Source: Bedellia somnulentella
Taxonomy: Eukaryota; Arthropoda; Insecta; Lepidoptera; Bedelliidae
NCBI GenBank assembly: GCA_963576735.1
Contig: OY755170.1
Coordinates: forward strand, 11,330,567 to 11,394,566
DNA: 64,000 nucleotides
Direction: 5' to 3'
The translations under genes and the position numbers were made by a program. How positions within the stretch are numbered: the first letter of the stretch is position 1; each line of letters starts with the position of its first letter. Below, one piece after another: positions 9,273 to 20,752 of the stretch. Under the pieces are notes generated by a model. That model searched no databases. It saw only the letters and a program-made list of their open reading frames with translations, and had not been told where the DNA came from.

Positions 9273-11519
9273 GTTTTATTCATTGTTCTAACACCTCGAC
9301 AACTAACATTATCTTATGGACAGAAATTATCTGCCCAACATAATAATATGTATAATTTTTCTCGCCCTTAAATTTAGATAGTACCCATACACCTTCTTTT
9401 AGAGTTTCTGTCTTTTCGGAGCTATCAGAAGTAACAGTAATCATTTCTTGAGTGCTGGATCCCACGTCCGTGACTCTTCGGTTTTGTACTATGCTTTGTT
9501 TCAAGCTAGGATAATGAATGCAATAGTCCGTGATGCCACAATTTGCACAAGTTAGCTCTCTCATATTAATAATTCTCGGCTCGTCTCTGTTCCAGGTTAT
9601 CTGGTGCATTTTTTTAATTTCCGGTAGTGGTTTGATTTTTCCGGCACTATTTAATAAATCGTCTCCTTCCTGGATTTCGTTCTCGCTAACTTCATAAAGC
9701 AAAATGTTGCAATTTTCTTTGACTACTTTTACAAAAGTCTCGTAGTCCAGAACGTCTTGACCCTTAAGGACATGATTGTTGGCAGTTTGTTTGCCTACAG
9801 CACCAACACCGTCTGCAGGACCTTTTCTATGGGACGGTTCTGAATAATGCCAAGAAGCTTTTGATACGTTGAGAATGTTAACCAGATGTTGAGAAAAAAG
9901 GTACAAATTATTTTTGTTTTTATATTGGTTGCTTGGACCGTCGCTAGCAATGTGCAGTATTTGTATTCTTTGGTCTTTCATTATATGTGATAGAACTTTC
10001 TTTAGATGCGCGTAAATGGCGGCAGCATCGTGACGCAGGCAATCTGATACTGAACAAAATGCGGTTGTTTCTGGTTTTCCGGTCATGGCTGATAAATAAT
10101 AAAATACTCCAGTATGGATTGACACTTACTGTCGTGATGCACCGAAGTGAACTGATTGTGCTTCCGTATAATATTTACAAGCATAGTTTTCTGAGAAGTC
10201 GACGCGCACTAATACTTCTCCTTCTGTTAAATTTTCTTTAATGTGCGCCATGGTCTTATGCTGATTGTAAATGAAGAACTTATGCAGCAAAAATTTTGGA
10301 AGTTCGTCAACGAATTTTTCTACAAGTTTTTTGTTGTTGTAGGAAGCCTTGCTTTAACTGTTCTTTGAATTGTTTTTAGTATTCCTTTTATGTTCCTTTC
10401 TTCTGGTTGAGTTATCCACTGATGGTATGAGATTGCCTCGTCTTCAAACGAAGCAATCAAAGGCAGTTTGTTCACACAGTTTCTACATTTCCGACTCATA
10501 CACTTGTATGAGTCGTTATCACAGACTGAGCTGAATTTTAAGGCTCTTTAGTCTATTTATCATGGTTGCGAAATTTTCATGCATCACACACATGCATGTG
10601 TCTCGATCTGTCAGCCTAGCCTTCACGACCCAGAATGGGCGTAATCTGCAAAACGATGCGTAACTCATACGTAATCTCTGGGGCGATTGGGAATTGTATT
10701 TTCTGTGTAAATTTTCTAATGAATCACATAGGAACCGTTTTTGTTTATTAATTTTTTTCTTGGTGATAGTATCTTTTAGTGCAGGACTTATCATCGAGTT
10801 TTCATCGGCTTCTAAAAACTTAATTAGCGCGTGTTTCCTTCTTGCCCAACCTTCATGTATTATTTGTTGTTTCTTCTTTACTTCTGTAGGAATTTCGGTT
10901 TGCTTCATCATCATCATCAACCTTTCTAATTTCTTTTGTTATCTTGATTTTTCCCTTTTGCTCCAAAATAACTTTTTCGTGTTTTATATTGTTAATTCTA
11001 TCTAGCCTTCTGCTCCTTCTTGCTCGCTTCCTAGCATCTATTTGCTGTCTACTTACACAAGAACCAGATGTTTCATCGCCAGAACTAAGTACACTTAAGC
11101 TAGCGGTCTGGAAAGAATCTTCGCGAAGTCTGCGTAGAACAGGAGTATTTGTTGACTTCAAATCAAAATCTTTTTTTCTTTTCAAACAAAATCTTTTTTT
11201 CTTCCTTTCTTCTTTGTCGACGTTCTTTTTCTTTTTGTCTGGCTGCTTCGTATTTTACTGGATCTGATTTTATTTTCTGTCTTCTTTTTCTCTCTCTATC
11301 TCTTTTAGCTCTTCTTTTTTCTTCAAGACTTAACTGATTTTTTGTTTTTGGTGCCATCTAAAAATGATTTAGAAAATATAAACGAATAAAACGAAGGACA
11401 CTCTTGAAAATAATGAAATTTTGTGCAGAATCACTCAGTAAACTTAAGTGGTTTGGTTTAAATTATATTATATTATATCTAGCAACATAACGAAATTTTA
11501 AGGATTTAAGAAAAAGAAA

Positions 11520-11655
11520 ATTGTATACTTTATAGTCATGATATACGACATATCACGACCATGCACTAATATATCACAGCCATGGCTCAAAAAAGCTATG
11601 GTTGTGATATTTCAATGACTGCTATGGCTGTGACATTTTCGCACCGTGCCTGCAT
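11520..11655. repeat. right subterminal motif cluster of transposon D
   Basis: Copies of the ATGGCTGTGAC motif in both orientations: CACGACCATG and CACAGCCATGGC inverted, then GCTATGGTTGTGATA and GCTATGGCTGTGACA direct. Isolated further copies lie near 11965 and 12165. Confidence 0.65.
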
Positions 11656-12189
11656 AACCTCAAAACTAGATGGGTTTTTCCAATGCCTTTAGATGAACTG
11701 AATTAACTTCATTTTCTTGTCAAATTATATGAAAACAATAAATTAAAAATATATGCTTACCTTTCATCAGTGGAGCACGGTCTTGACACGTTTAGCTTGT
11801 CACGTATCAGAATAACAAAAAAGAAATTTTATTAGTGTTAACTACACATTGCGAGCCGGTCGAAAAGTGGCAGCCTATGTTGGGTTGCCAGTTCAGAATA
11901 ACAATATAGTAATACCTGTTCTTGTTTCCTAATTTAGACCAATTTAGAAGTATTTTTATAATGAACTATGGTTGTGACAGAAAAACTGGCGACAAAGATT
12001 ATTGCAATATTATAGTATGAACCGTTTTACTGAATAAAGATAAAAATATATATGTGATTACGTTGACGAATATTAAATTAATGGTAATTCAGTATTTTTC
12101 TCAGATTTTTGGTCTGATTTGAAGAAAATATATTTGTTGGGAAATTTTTGGAGTGGCGACACGGTACGGTCGTGACATTTTCAAAATTA

Positions 12190-12540
12190 ATATGAGGAAA
12201 TAACTAAAACCTTTGTATTTATTTATATAATATCCTTCTCATACACTAAACAATATAAATTTCAGTAGTTTTTGATAACTGAAATAACAGTCAGTGCTAT
12301 TATCTGACGGATTCTTACAGGCGACATGTTTTTTCGTAAGAATAAGAATACCCCAGGTGTGTACTATAATATGAAGGTAGGTACAAGGCCAGGCGGTTCT
12401 GGCCGGCAAAAGTCCTTGACAGATGAGAGGAAAGCTGTGGGAGAGCGAGGAAGAGAATAACGTGAAAGGGTCAATCAACTACTGACAATTTCAGAGTGGG
12501 TTGACAAATAGTTTCGTAATAAATTATTATATGTTTTATT
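12190..12540. other. spacer, no gene recognised
   Basis: Between element D and a LINE ORF1 fragment. A short minus-strand open frame at 12239-12478 has no motif I recognise and is probably fortuitous. Confidence 0.4.
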
Positions 12541-12559
12541 ATTTCGCTTGGAGATAACG

Positions 12560-13231
12560 GGGCGTGTGACCTTTTTGGAAGAGTGACAGATTTTCATAAG
12601 AGAATGATGGAGCAGATGTTTTTATGGAATGTCGATTATGTGATGACTGTGTTGCGGTTATCCCTGCAAATGATTACTGGGATGATATATTTTTTAAGGC
12701 TTCTTCACAGGTTAAATTTCGTTCGGCCATCATGACTTTAATATTTTTTTGACGCATCTGTTCAGGGCATACACCACTTTTTGCCGTGTGGTTACCCGAG
12801 CAATATAAACATACATTTTCGGATTCGTCTAAATTACGCGTGTCAGCTGAATGGGTCTAGCAACATTTGTAGCATCGTGTTTTCGAGCGACGGTACAATT
12901 TTCCAAATCGGCAGCAATTGAAACATTGGATTATTGAGAAATGATAAAGTTCAACCGGTAACGATGTATAACAACAGAAAACAAATTTTGGTATAATTTG
13001 TCCATCAAAAGTTAACACAACAGAATTTGATGGTTTATAAATTGTAGAACCATCGAGATTTTTTGAACGAAAATATTTTTTCTCACCTTTAAAACCTCTC
13101 CACATTCGTGGGGTACTTTTATATTTATTTTGATCTCTTCTTCGCTCCAGTCATTGGGTACGTCTCTTTTGACACCCATACGGGTGACGTTAAAAGTAGG
13201 GATAAAACATTTGTAGTCCATTTTAAGTATT
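12560..13231 (-). pseudogene. Jockey-type LINE ORF1 (gag-like) fragment
   Basis: Minus-strand pieces read MDYKCFIPTFNVTRMGVKRD, KPSNSVVLTFDGQIIP, PVELYHFSIIQCFNCCRFGK (first CCHC knuckle), RCYKC, then CLYCSGNHTAKSGVCP (second knuckle) and MMAERNLTCEEAL. This is the RRM-like plus double zinc-knuckle arrangement of Jockey-clade ORF1, an RNA chaperone of the retrotransposition particle. Frameshifts near 13080 and 12850. No ORF2 follows, so it is an orphan fragment. Confidence 0.8.
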
Positions 13232-13273
13232 TCTGGATTATTTATAATATACAGTAATATATATGTATATAAT

Positions 13274-13516
13274 ATATTATGTGCCGAGATGGAAAACATA
13301 CAGCACTGCTCTTGAAGAATGCATTGTTAATCTTACTTTTGTCTATGGTCTATACCCATTGAATGAAGGTACCATTGGTTGATCTGTTGAGTATATAAAT
13401 TCACCGCAAGGGGCGTAGACAACGAACAAACAAAGTCGGCGCCATTTTCAAATCATAGTCTTCACCAGAAAGCCCTTCCCGCAGGGCTGTATGTTTTCCA
13501 TCTCGGCACATAATAT
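13274..13516. mobile_element. 243-bp MITE related to element X
   Basis: Terminal inverted repeats of about 30 bp: ATATTATGTGCCGAGATGG then AAAACATACAGC at the left, and the exact complement at the right. Its inner part (13300-13470, TGCATTGTTAATCTTAC through GGCGCCATTTTC) is the reverse complement of the right subterminal part of element X (20997-21140). It is therefore a deletion derivative of that family. No coding capacity. Confidence 0.85.
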
Positions 13517-13526
13517 CGATTTAATA

Positions 13527-13865
13527 GGCTAGTTGCCACCAAATTAAATTTTCAAAAATAATTGTTATGCGTAATTGTCGAAGGTTTATTTATTACGAAA
13601 ATCAAACTAAATAATTAAAATATTCAGGATTAAATTAGATTTTCTTGAAATAAAACCGGTAAATCACATACATAAATCACGTGACATCAAACGCCAATCA
13701 AAACGCATGTCGTCACTTCTTCATAACAGTTGTTGTTGACAGTTCTTATCGTTGTGATTCTGCTCGATTCCGTATATTTTTGCTCATTTCTTTAGTTATT
13801 TTCTAATTATAATACACATTCCTTTTTGTAAGATATTTAAAACAGTGCTTTTATTAACTTTTAAT
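13527..13865. other. left non-coding end of the ISL2EU element
   Basis: Terminal repeat and promoter-side region upstream of the SWIM/YqaJ gene. It holds AT-rich sequence, a GTGACATCAAACGCCAATC patch near 13680 and a possible transcription start region before ATG 13866. No coding frame. Confidence 0.5.
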
Positions 13866-15310
13866 ATGGAGCAAGGATTTGTTAAAGCGAATAGTACAAA
13901 TTTGCCTGAAATTGATGCCGTGATGCTTGGAGTTTTTTTTTGCTTCAAACACCGATTTCTGCTCAGCAGAATTTCGTAATATTAAGACTTCTAAGTAAGT
14001 ATTTATTTCATTTATTACTAGATTATACTGTTATATTTAAAATTATCTTATTTATTCTCTAAAAAAACGGTCAGGGTGTCTGTTGAGTTGAAATACGTTT
14101 TCAGGTTAGGTTATGATGTTTACCAAAAGCAAAAATTTAACAGCGAATTTTGGTTGCAGGTCTTCCCGTGCATCATATGGTGACGACGCCATTAGCTACG
14201 TACAACTAAAACGGGATGGTAAGATTTTCACTCTTAAATGTAAGATATGCCCAGAGCATAAAATTCACGCAAAGCTATATGCAGTGACAAGAAGAGGTAA
14301 TTCGCTCAGTGGAGTGTCACGATTGCGTTGCTGCACTAGGAGGTTGTAAGCACGCAATAGCCTTCCTGATGTGGGTTCATCGCAGGAGTGCAGAACCTTC
14401 ATGTACTTCAATTGAGTGTTATTGGAAGAAATCCAAATTGTCCAGGATTGGCACGACTTTAAAATTTATTACAGCCAAGGAAATGTCAAAAGGCAAACCT
14501 GTTCTGCCATCAAATACAGTGGTTTGCAATAAATTTTTAGAAGAAGGAAGGAAAAGGAGTCTTAAAGAATGTGAATTTTTGAGATATAGTTCAAGCTCTT
14601 CAAGTTCTGCCATGCTATCTATGCACGACCTTGTGTTAAAGTTTAAAGATGAAGACTCTGACACATTTTTATCCAAAGTAGAGATACTGGATGAATCAAT
14701 TAAAAAAATCGAGGAAGAAACCAGGGAACTGAGTTGTAGTAGACTATGGTTTGAAATGAGATATGGTAGAATAACAGCATCAAGAGCATATGAAGTAAGC
14801 CGCTGCAAGACAATCGATGGAACGCTCATAGCACTGATTATGGGTGGCAAAATTCCCGATACGAAGGCAATGAAAAGGGGAAGAAAATTAGAAGACCAAG
14901 TTAGAGATGCAGTACAGTTGAAACTGCAAAAAAAAATAAGAAAGTGTGGTCTTTTATTAAGCCAAAAGTACCCTATGATTGCCGGATCCCCTGATGGTAT
15001 TTTTGAGGACGGCATTATTGAAATTAAATGTCCAGCAAACAAAAAAAAATTTGTTAAATATATAAAAAATGGGGAACCAGCAAAAAAATTCTATACACAA
15101 ATGCAAATCCAAATGTTTTTATCTGGAAAGAAAAACTGTTATTTTTGTGTGGCTAGTGCTGATTTTTCAGAGAGCAATAAAGAAATAGATATTTTGAATG
15201 TGATTTATAACGAAGAGTTTGTAATTGACCTAATAGAAAATAATTTAATAAATTATTGGAAAGAACAAATATATCCTTGGTTATATAAATGTTGTAGCAA
15301 TAAAGTGTAG
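13866..15310 (+). CDS. SWIM zinc finger plus YqaJ-type exonuclease of ISL2EU (slightly broken)
   Basis: Second gene of the ISL2EU element, thought to help DNA processing during transposition. Likely first exon from ATG 13866 (MEQGFVKANSTNLPEIDAVM) to a GTAAGT donor near 13993, with an extra T in the run at 13929-13937 that shifts frame. After an acceptor at about 14105 the frame reads LGYDVYQKQKF, then SYGDDAISYVQLKRDGKIFT. Following a frameshift near 14295 comes the SWIM motif CHDCVAALGGCKHA. The YqaJ nuclease domain follows in one open frame (14309-15310): SCSRLWFEMRYGRITASRA, LSQKYPMIAGSPDGIFEDG, IIEIKCP and FYTQMQIQMFL, carrying the D...E-x-K catalytic pattern. The main domain is intact; upstream lesions probably abolish full-length product. 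Confidence 0.8.
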
Positions 15311-15369
15311 ACATTACTTACATTATAAAATAATATTAATAAAACCAAACATGATATATTTGTGTACTT

Positions 15370-17476
15370 TTATTTAATGAGAGAATCTTGAATATTAATT
15401 AATCCACATGCAATTATCATAATATCATCAAAGATTTTAACAAAATTCATATTTATACAGGCATGTGGCTTCAACATCAAAAATTCACGCAATCTTCTTA
15501 TGACTCTTTCTACATGAATACGCAGGCTGGCTATTTGTTTAGTTTCGTTAGCCTCTTTTTTAGTCATCTTGACTCCTGTTTGTACAGATGTGGGTCGGAC
15601 CAACTGAATACCTGATTGTTCTAAATATTTCTGAACATTTTTAAAGCCTCTGTCAGCCATTACACACATTCCACTACTTAATGTTTTAATAAAATCACAG
15701 GATTCTACAATGCAGGTATCAGTTGCCCTTCCACCAAAGCCAGGAGATATGTAACCAACTAGACCATTTGGAGTGCATGAAATTAGGTATTTAAGCGTGT
15801 TAGCTTTTTTATATTCTGACCAAGTAAGAGCTTGGTGGACAGCATTAGAAGGTTTCTGGATCTCTATCTCCAAGCAATCTATTATGCATCCTACATTGTA
15901 ATATTTGTGTCTAAAAGACATAGGCAATGTCCTTAATAGATTTTCAGGTATAAGTTTCACTATAAAAGGATGCATTACACTTGCTATCTTAGGAATGTTC
16001 TTTAAAAATATCTTGCTGGCAGCTGATGAAGTCATGCCAAAATCAATACCTAATTCTTTAAATTTAGTATCTAATCTAATTTTTTTCAAGCACAATAATA
16101 CACAGTGTTCAGGTAATTCCAGTTCTTTCATTATTAGATCTATTAAAAAGTAACAACTTCTAGGAATGCCAATGAAAAATCGTGGATCACTTTTTATCTT
16201 TTTAATTGTATCCTGTAAGGTTCTCTCCAACTCTAGTTTTGTTTCATATTCTTGGAATTCACTGCAATCCGAAGTAGATTTAGTTTGTATAGAATGTTTT
16301 GAAGGTGAAGATTCTGAACTAGTTAAAGGTGGGGCATAAAAGGAGACATCACTGTCTAAATCTTCTTTTATTTTAAGTTTTCTTGAAACATTGCTACTGC
16401 TGAATCCAGGACTTGGTTTTTTACAATGATCAACTTTAAAAGGGGACGTAGATACACATGCAGTTGTAGATTTTATTGGTGACATTGCTTTATTTACTGA
16501 GTTAATGCTGACTTGAATGGCTTTACTGCGGATTTTGCGAGTAATTAGCACTTGGGTTGCTTTATCCGCTGTCTTGTAGGTAACTACCATATCCTCCACA
16601 ATACTTGCATCTGAAAAAGATAACCATAAAACTAATTTATGTTAATTAATAACAAGAACCTAAGACATGAGTGTATTAGTTTACTCTTTAGGGTACCTGT
16701 GTTGGCTCGAGAAGCATAGTCAATAAGTGTACTTTGCATTCCACTACAACTGGGCTGAGGGATCTGTTCTGGTGCTACTGATTCATTTAAGCATTCTTGG
16801 ACAGTCATCATTCTTTGTTTTTTCACAATATAAGGCGGGTCTGTTGAAGTAGTTCTTTTCTGTCTGTCTGGTTGACAATCAAACTTACTAGGGACACATC
16901 CTGGCTTCATGAGTATTTGTGATACATGTCCCATAATTTGGTACTCAATATAGTTCACCATGTCATTTGGTAACTGTAATAAATAAGTGCAAATTCATTT
17001 CATTAAATATGCATTATTATTCCACAATTACTTACATTTGAAATTTAACTCAAGTCATTTTCAGTGCACAATTTAATGATGTATTCATACCTACTTATAT
17101 TTACATTAAAATGTTATTTTATTACGAAGTAATCATGCTATGAATCATGAATGTTTTGAGTTTTAAATTTTCAGGTTATATTGACGGCTTTTAATTATTT
17201 AGTGGCATTGATATCTCATATTGAATTGTGAAAAGCTATCAAATACTATTATCATATTAAAAATTTGTAATAAAACCTACTTACATCAAAGTGATCTTCA
17301 CAAAAATACAATTTCCCACTTGTAGATAAATGCTGTGGGTCTCGCCTTGCAAGCTGCAACCACTTCTTTCGTATTTCTGGCTTATGAGGAACGTAAATAA
17401 ACAGTTTATTTGGCGTTTTCACTGTCGTACTAACACACAGTGTCACGACACAGTTTTTATAAAATTTTGAACTCAT
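15370..17476 (-). CDS. THAP-DDE transposase of ISL2EU, intact, three exons
   Basis: Exon 1 is 17476-17285, exon 2 16973-16697 and exon 3 16610-15370. All junctions are GT-AG (donor GTAAGT at 17284, acceptor TTACAG before 16973, donor GTACCC at 16696, acceptor TTTTTCAG before 16610) and phases match, giving 569 residues without a stop. Residues 1-90 form a THAP zinc domain (CVVTLC, LARRDP, YFCEDHF) that would bind the inverted ends. A Ser/Thr-rich linker follows. The C-terminal part is a DDE_Tnp_4 fold: VGCIIDCLEIEIQKP with the first Asp, SPGFGGRATDTCIVESC with the second, MADRGF, and HVERVIRRLREF with the catalytic Glu. The gene is convergent with the YqaJ gene; the stops are only about 60 bp apart. 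Confidence 0.92.
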
Positions 17477-17847
17477 TTTAAACGTCGCGTGATGTAATAT
17501 TTAATCTCACAATAACTAAACCAAACCAAACAGCTGTTGTTGTAGGAAGAGGTGACGTCACACAATACGCCATGACAGTTTGGAGCGTTTTGACAGAATA
17601 TAAAAATAGGTATTAAATAAAATGCGAAATATACTATTAAACGTGTGGTTTTTATTGAAATATTGATATTTTGAGATTAATAGACTATAAGGCCATGGAT
17701 TAACTAGTTTTTGAAAAGTTGTCAACTAGCCTATTGTTATGTAAAACCGGTATATTGATGTGCCTCTAGAAAACATACAGCACTGCTCTTGAAGACGTGT
17801 TTGTTATCTGCTGGTGAATTGGTCCAACAACGCTATGTGAATATAAA

Positions 17848-17875
17848 AGATTTTATTTATTTATTTATTTTTCCA
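17848..17875. repeat. (TTTA)n microsatellite
   Basis: Run of TTTATTTATTTATTTATTT followed by CCACATTAACAATACC, which could be the 3' tail of a minus-strand LINE, though no LINE coding is next to it. Confidence 0.6.
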
Positions 17876-18049
17876 CATTAACAATACCATTACAGGACAA
17901 GCCTAATTCGATATAGATAAAGGTATCCGATTATTAAAAACCGAATGACAAATTTATAAAATATTCTGGCTCATTTAATGGCTATTATGCAAAATAACAT
18001 AACACTAGTGAGTAACCCTGGCGCGACCACGTCGCGTCCAACAAAATGA

Positions 18050-18190
18050 GTTTATTTTGAAATTCTCCGACCAATCACAGCGCAGCCCCCCTGAACCTCC
18101 AGTGAATTTCTCCGATTGGCCGGTCTGAAAAAACTCCGACCAATCACAGCGCATCTCCGATCGACCAAAGTTTGCGCGCGCTTATGACAC
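18050..18190. promoter_or_regulatory. GC-rich patch with repeated CCAAT boxes (possible promoter)
   Basis: The phrase CTCCGACCAATCACAGCGCA occurs twice (near 18066 and 18136) with an inverted CTCCGATTGGCCGG between them, followed by TTTGCGCGCGCTTATGAC. CCAAT boxes in this density in an otherwise AT-rich region suggest a Pol II promoter of element X, but no coding exon can be tied to it. Confidence 0.35.
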
Positions 18191-19199
18191 TCAAGCAAAG
18201 TCTATGGGCCAAAATCGAAACTTTGAAATTCTGCAACAATTAACCCAATCCAGCTACATCAGATGTCTGAACCCTGTGCACACCACAGCCGCGAACTGTA
18301 CAAAACGATACCTGATTCAAACCTCTAGCTCAACCCATCGCGTCACAGGCCTCCGGGCAAGAAAGAGGCTTACAGAAATAATATATAAAGATTATTCTAT
18401 TATTTATATATTTCCGCTGAAAACTAGTCCTATCAGAAATCTGTATATTTATAATCAATTAAACCGATATTAATAATTTATTTTTAGGGTTATATCCTTG
18501 CAATAGTAATTGAAAAAATAAAACAATTTTAGGAGCTTTTAAATTACCACGAGAAATAATTTTATCGATATTATGGAGAACCATCTAGGTAACTAAGGAA
18601 TAATCCAGGGATGTTACAGAAGCTCTATAACTACCTGGACTTGCATTAATGCTACTATGGAAGCGTACTTTAAAAACCCAAGTTCCAATCACAGTTCGCA
18701 AAACTCCTTTACTGTACCATTTATTGTTATAACCAAATGTTGCGGTCATTTCACTTCGATGCACTTCTCATAATCTTATATCCTACATGTTTGATATAAA
18801 ATTACTACTTTAATGATTTTCTGGGCAGAATATTGGCAGGTTTATTCTATTATGGATCGGCGTCGAAAGATGAATGGCTCCGCGCCACCAAATCATTTCG
18901 TGCTGCACCACCTCGGAACATCTATTTTACATGAGATTGAACCGTTAAATAGTCTCAAAAATATTTCAGCATTTCGTCAATGAAATTTACCTCGATCCAA
19001 CACTAAACTAGCGAAGTTTAGTTTACTTTGACGCACTTGCAACTAGAAAAAATAATTATTTTCTGAAGTCTCTGGGTCGTAAAAAAAATAAGTATGTTGC
19101 AGTCGTATGCCAAAGTATTTAAAACTCTGTATGGGAGTGAGGAGGAGTGGGAGTCAAGTGGGATTATTGATAAATTGCTTGCCAACCTAATAGCTCTAC

Positions 19200-19550
19200 G
19201 TATCTTGCGGCTTCCGCAGCCTCAAGACACTTTCCAACTTAGTAGTTCCAGTTGTCTCATGGCTTCCGCAGCTAGAAGCCACTTGCCAAATCAGTAATTC
19301 AAGCTGTCTCGCGGCTTCCGCAGCCTGAAGATACTTACTAACAAATTCTTCCAAGTGTCTCGCGGCTTTAGCAGCCTGAAGACTACTTGCCAACCAAATT
19401 CTTCCAAGTGTCTCGCGGCTTCCGCAGCCTGAAGACTACTTGCCAACCAAGTTCTTCCAAGTGTCTCACGGCTTCCGCAGCCTGAAGACTTACTTGCCGA
19501 TCAAGTTTTTCTAAGTGTCTCGCGGCTTCCGCAGCCTGGAGACTACTTAG
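19200..19550. repeat. 53-bp minisatellite, about seven units
   Basis: Units of roughly 53 bp: GTGTCTCGCGGCTTCCGCAG then CCTGAAGACTACTTGCC then AACCAAGTTCTTCCAA. The outer units are more diverged, the inner ones nearly identical. Each unit contains a small hairpin (GCGG-CTT-CCGC, or GGCT...AGCC). It is not a CRISPR array: the units are contiguous with no unique spacers. The open frames across it are by-products. Confidence 0.9.
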
Positions 19551-20354
19551 TGCATCATGTGGAAATCATCTAGATAAACTAGAACTTAAAATACTATGCA
19601 TGCAGGGTTTTCGCAACCCAACATGTCAAAGTTGATGCGTTAAGGCCAAGCCAAATAGTAGGCAGGTCATTTTGTTCTGTTGTGATAATCGACCCTTAAG
19701 CTAAAATAAAGCTTATGTCGGTAAAATAAAGTTAACCGCCATGCATGTTTGCGATCTGTCACTGAAAAATTTCAAACATCCCCTTGAAAATTTAAGGGAA
19801 GGTTTTTATATTATTTTTATTTTTTATCTGCTTCTGCTTTGACTTAGAAAATTATGTTTTTAAATTGGGTCTAAAGTTATTTTAACTTTATTTTTAGTAG
19901 AATGTAATGTAGATGAAGTAGGTTGATTTAAAAATCTCAGCAAATTAGGTTTTTCTTTGTGATTGATTTTCCAACCAGAATTGAGGCCCTCCGAGGGCTT
20001 GAATGAATAAAAAAAGTTCATATTTATGGATATTAAAAAAAACACTGGTATATTCTAAAACCGTTTGTACATTTTAAAATATTTCATATATTTTTTATTT
20101 ATATTTTGCAACTAGACAATTTAAACGAATGACGAGTGTTAACCAAAATTTTCATTGATCTTGGCAAAAAGCGAGATGTCATTCTCTAGGATTTTTAAAA
20201 CTCTAATCTCCAATGGATTGTAGTTCTGGCTCAGTATTTTCGTTCAGACACTATGTAGTGATTCACTAGGTCAAGGCTACCAAGTTCGTCGAGATATAAT
20301 GAACATGTTGATAAGCAAATGAATATAATCGTTTAAAATTCAATAAAATGCCAC

Positions 20355-20752
20355 TTACGGTCGTAGTAATGCCTCATAATTTGTAATCATCAATAGAAGT
20401 TTTACATGAACAAAACTATAAAAGTTTGTTTGCATATGTCGAGCTAAGTGACAAAAAATCTTCTTTTGCATTACCAAGGTGTGACATCTGTCTTTGCACC
20501 CACGTTTGGAACACAGTTTTGGTGCATGATAATATTGGTAAAGAAACATACCTGGTGTTATAACGTATCGATTCCTGAATCGACCATTACCTGAACCTGT
20601 GCGGTTTACCCTCATCCGTGTCGTTACCCTCGTCGTCACCAGCCGAGCTGATATCACTCAGAGGCCATTTGTCCCTCGGTTTTCATCGATGTCTCTCTCG
20701 GCCGCCACGCAGTCAGTTGTAGTGGACTGCAGGTGCTCTTGTACGTTTTCCA
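20355..20752 (-). pseudogene. unidentified short coding remnant in element X
   Basis: The minus strand from an ATG at about 20752 reads MENVQEHLQSTTTDCVAAER for about 31 codons, then the reading shifts to an acidic SDISSAGDDEGNDTDEGK stretch ending at a possible donor (TTCAGGTAATG). The patch is more GC-rich than its surroundings. I do not recognise the protein; it may be the start of the element's lost transposase. Confidence 0.25.

Larger units (their letters stand above)
8030..11357 (-). pseudogene. transposase of element D, broken and interrupted
   Basis: Minus-strand order: a very basic N-terminus (MAPKTKNQLSLEEKRRAKRD, 11357-11163); a Ser/Arg-rich linker (11185-10853); a RMSYASFCRLRPFWV and DRDTCMCVMHEN block (10920-10519); a Cys stretch CMSRKCRNC; VRVDFSENYACKY near 10200 (candidate first catalytic Asp); a stop just before SIHTGVFYYL; then the open part 10125-9280 with ASDGPSNQYKNK (second Asp) and WHYSEPSHRKGPADGVG (third acidic position). 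A YVGQI block leads to 9280. After the viral relic the C-terminus resumes at about 8140-8030 with FTWKEPDDMVFL and SIIPEP. At least three frameshifts and a stop. The pattern is DDE-like; Sola is my best guess. Confidence 0.65.
7236..12175. mobile_element. decayed DDE transposon D (Sola-like, tentative) carrying a viral relic
   Basis: Both flanks hold clusters of the motif ATGGCTGTGAC/ATGGTTGTGA: about seven copies at 7236-7400, and at 11540-11650, 11965 and 12165 on the other side, in both orientations. Such subterminal clusters usually serve as transposase-binding sites. Between them lies a broken transposase gene on the minus strand. Exact ends and a target duplication could not be fixed, so the coordinates are approximate. 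It is grouped with the 4-bp-duplication elements at 21, 28 and 43 kb because its transposase C-terminal region resembles the remnant at 21.7-22.2 kb. Confidence 0.55.
13526..17732. mobile_element. ISL2EU-type DNA transposon, nearly intact
   Basis: Inverted ends AGGCTAGTTG...TTTTCAAAAA (13526) and TTTTTGAAAAGTTGTCAACTAGCCT (ending 17732), flanked by AT at 13524-13525 and 17733-17734. Two convergent genes: a SWIM/YqaJ nuclease on plus and a spliced THAP-DDE transposase on minus. This is the known ISL2EU gene pair. The element lies between the 243-bp MITE and element X. The transposase is intact, so the copy is young compared with its neighbours. Confidence 0.88.

Noticed and set aside
9280..9283. 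ATGA overlap between the element D transposase stop and the start of the next ORF, suggesting translational coupling
   Set aside because: The next 70 codons are the antisense of the viral N-terminus across the hairpin, so the ATG is accidental. The natural protein start lies on the other strand of the right arm.
8730..9291. Plus-strand ORFs over the viral relic as extra genes
   Set aside because: They are antisense or hairpin mirror images of the minus-strand frame.
10694..11337. Hydrophobic plus-strand ORFs as membrane proteins
   Set aside because: They are the antisense of the lysine/arginine-rich N-terminus of the element D transposase, which forces Phe/Leu/Ser-rich shadows.
19200..19550. 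CRISPR-like array
   Set aside because: Repeat units are contiguous with no unique spacers, and the genome is eukaryotic; it is a minisatellite.
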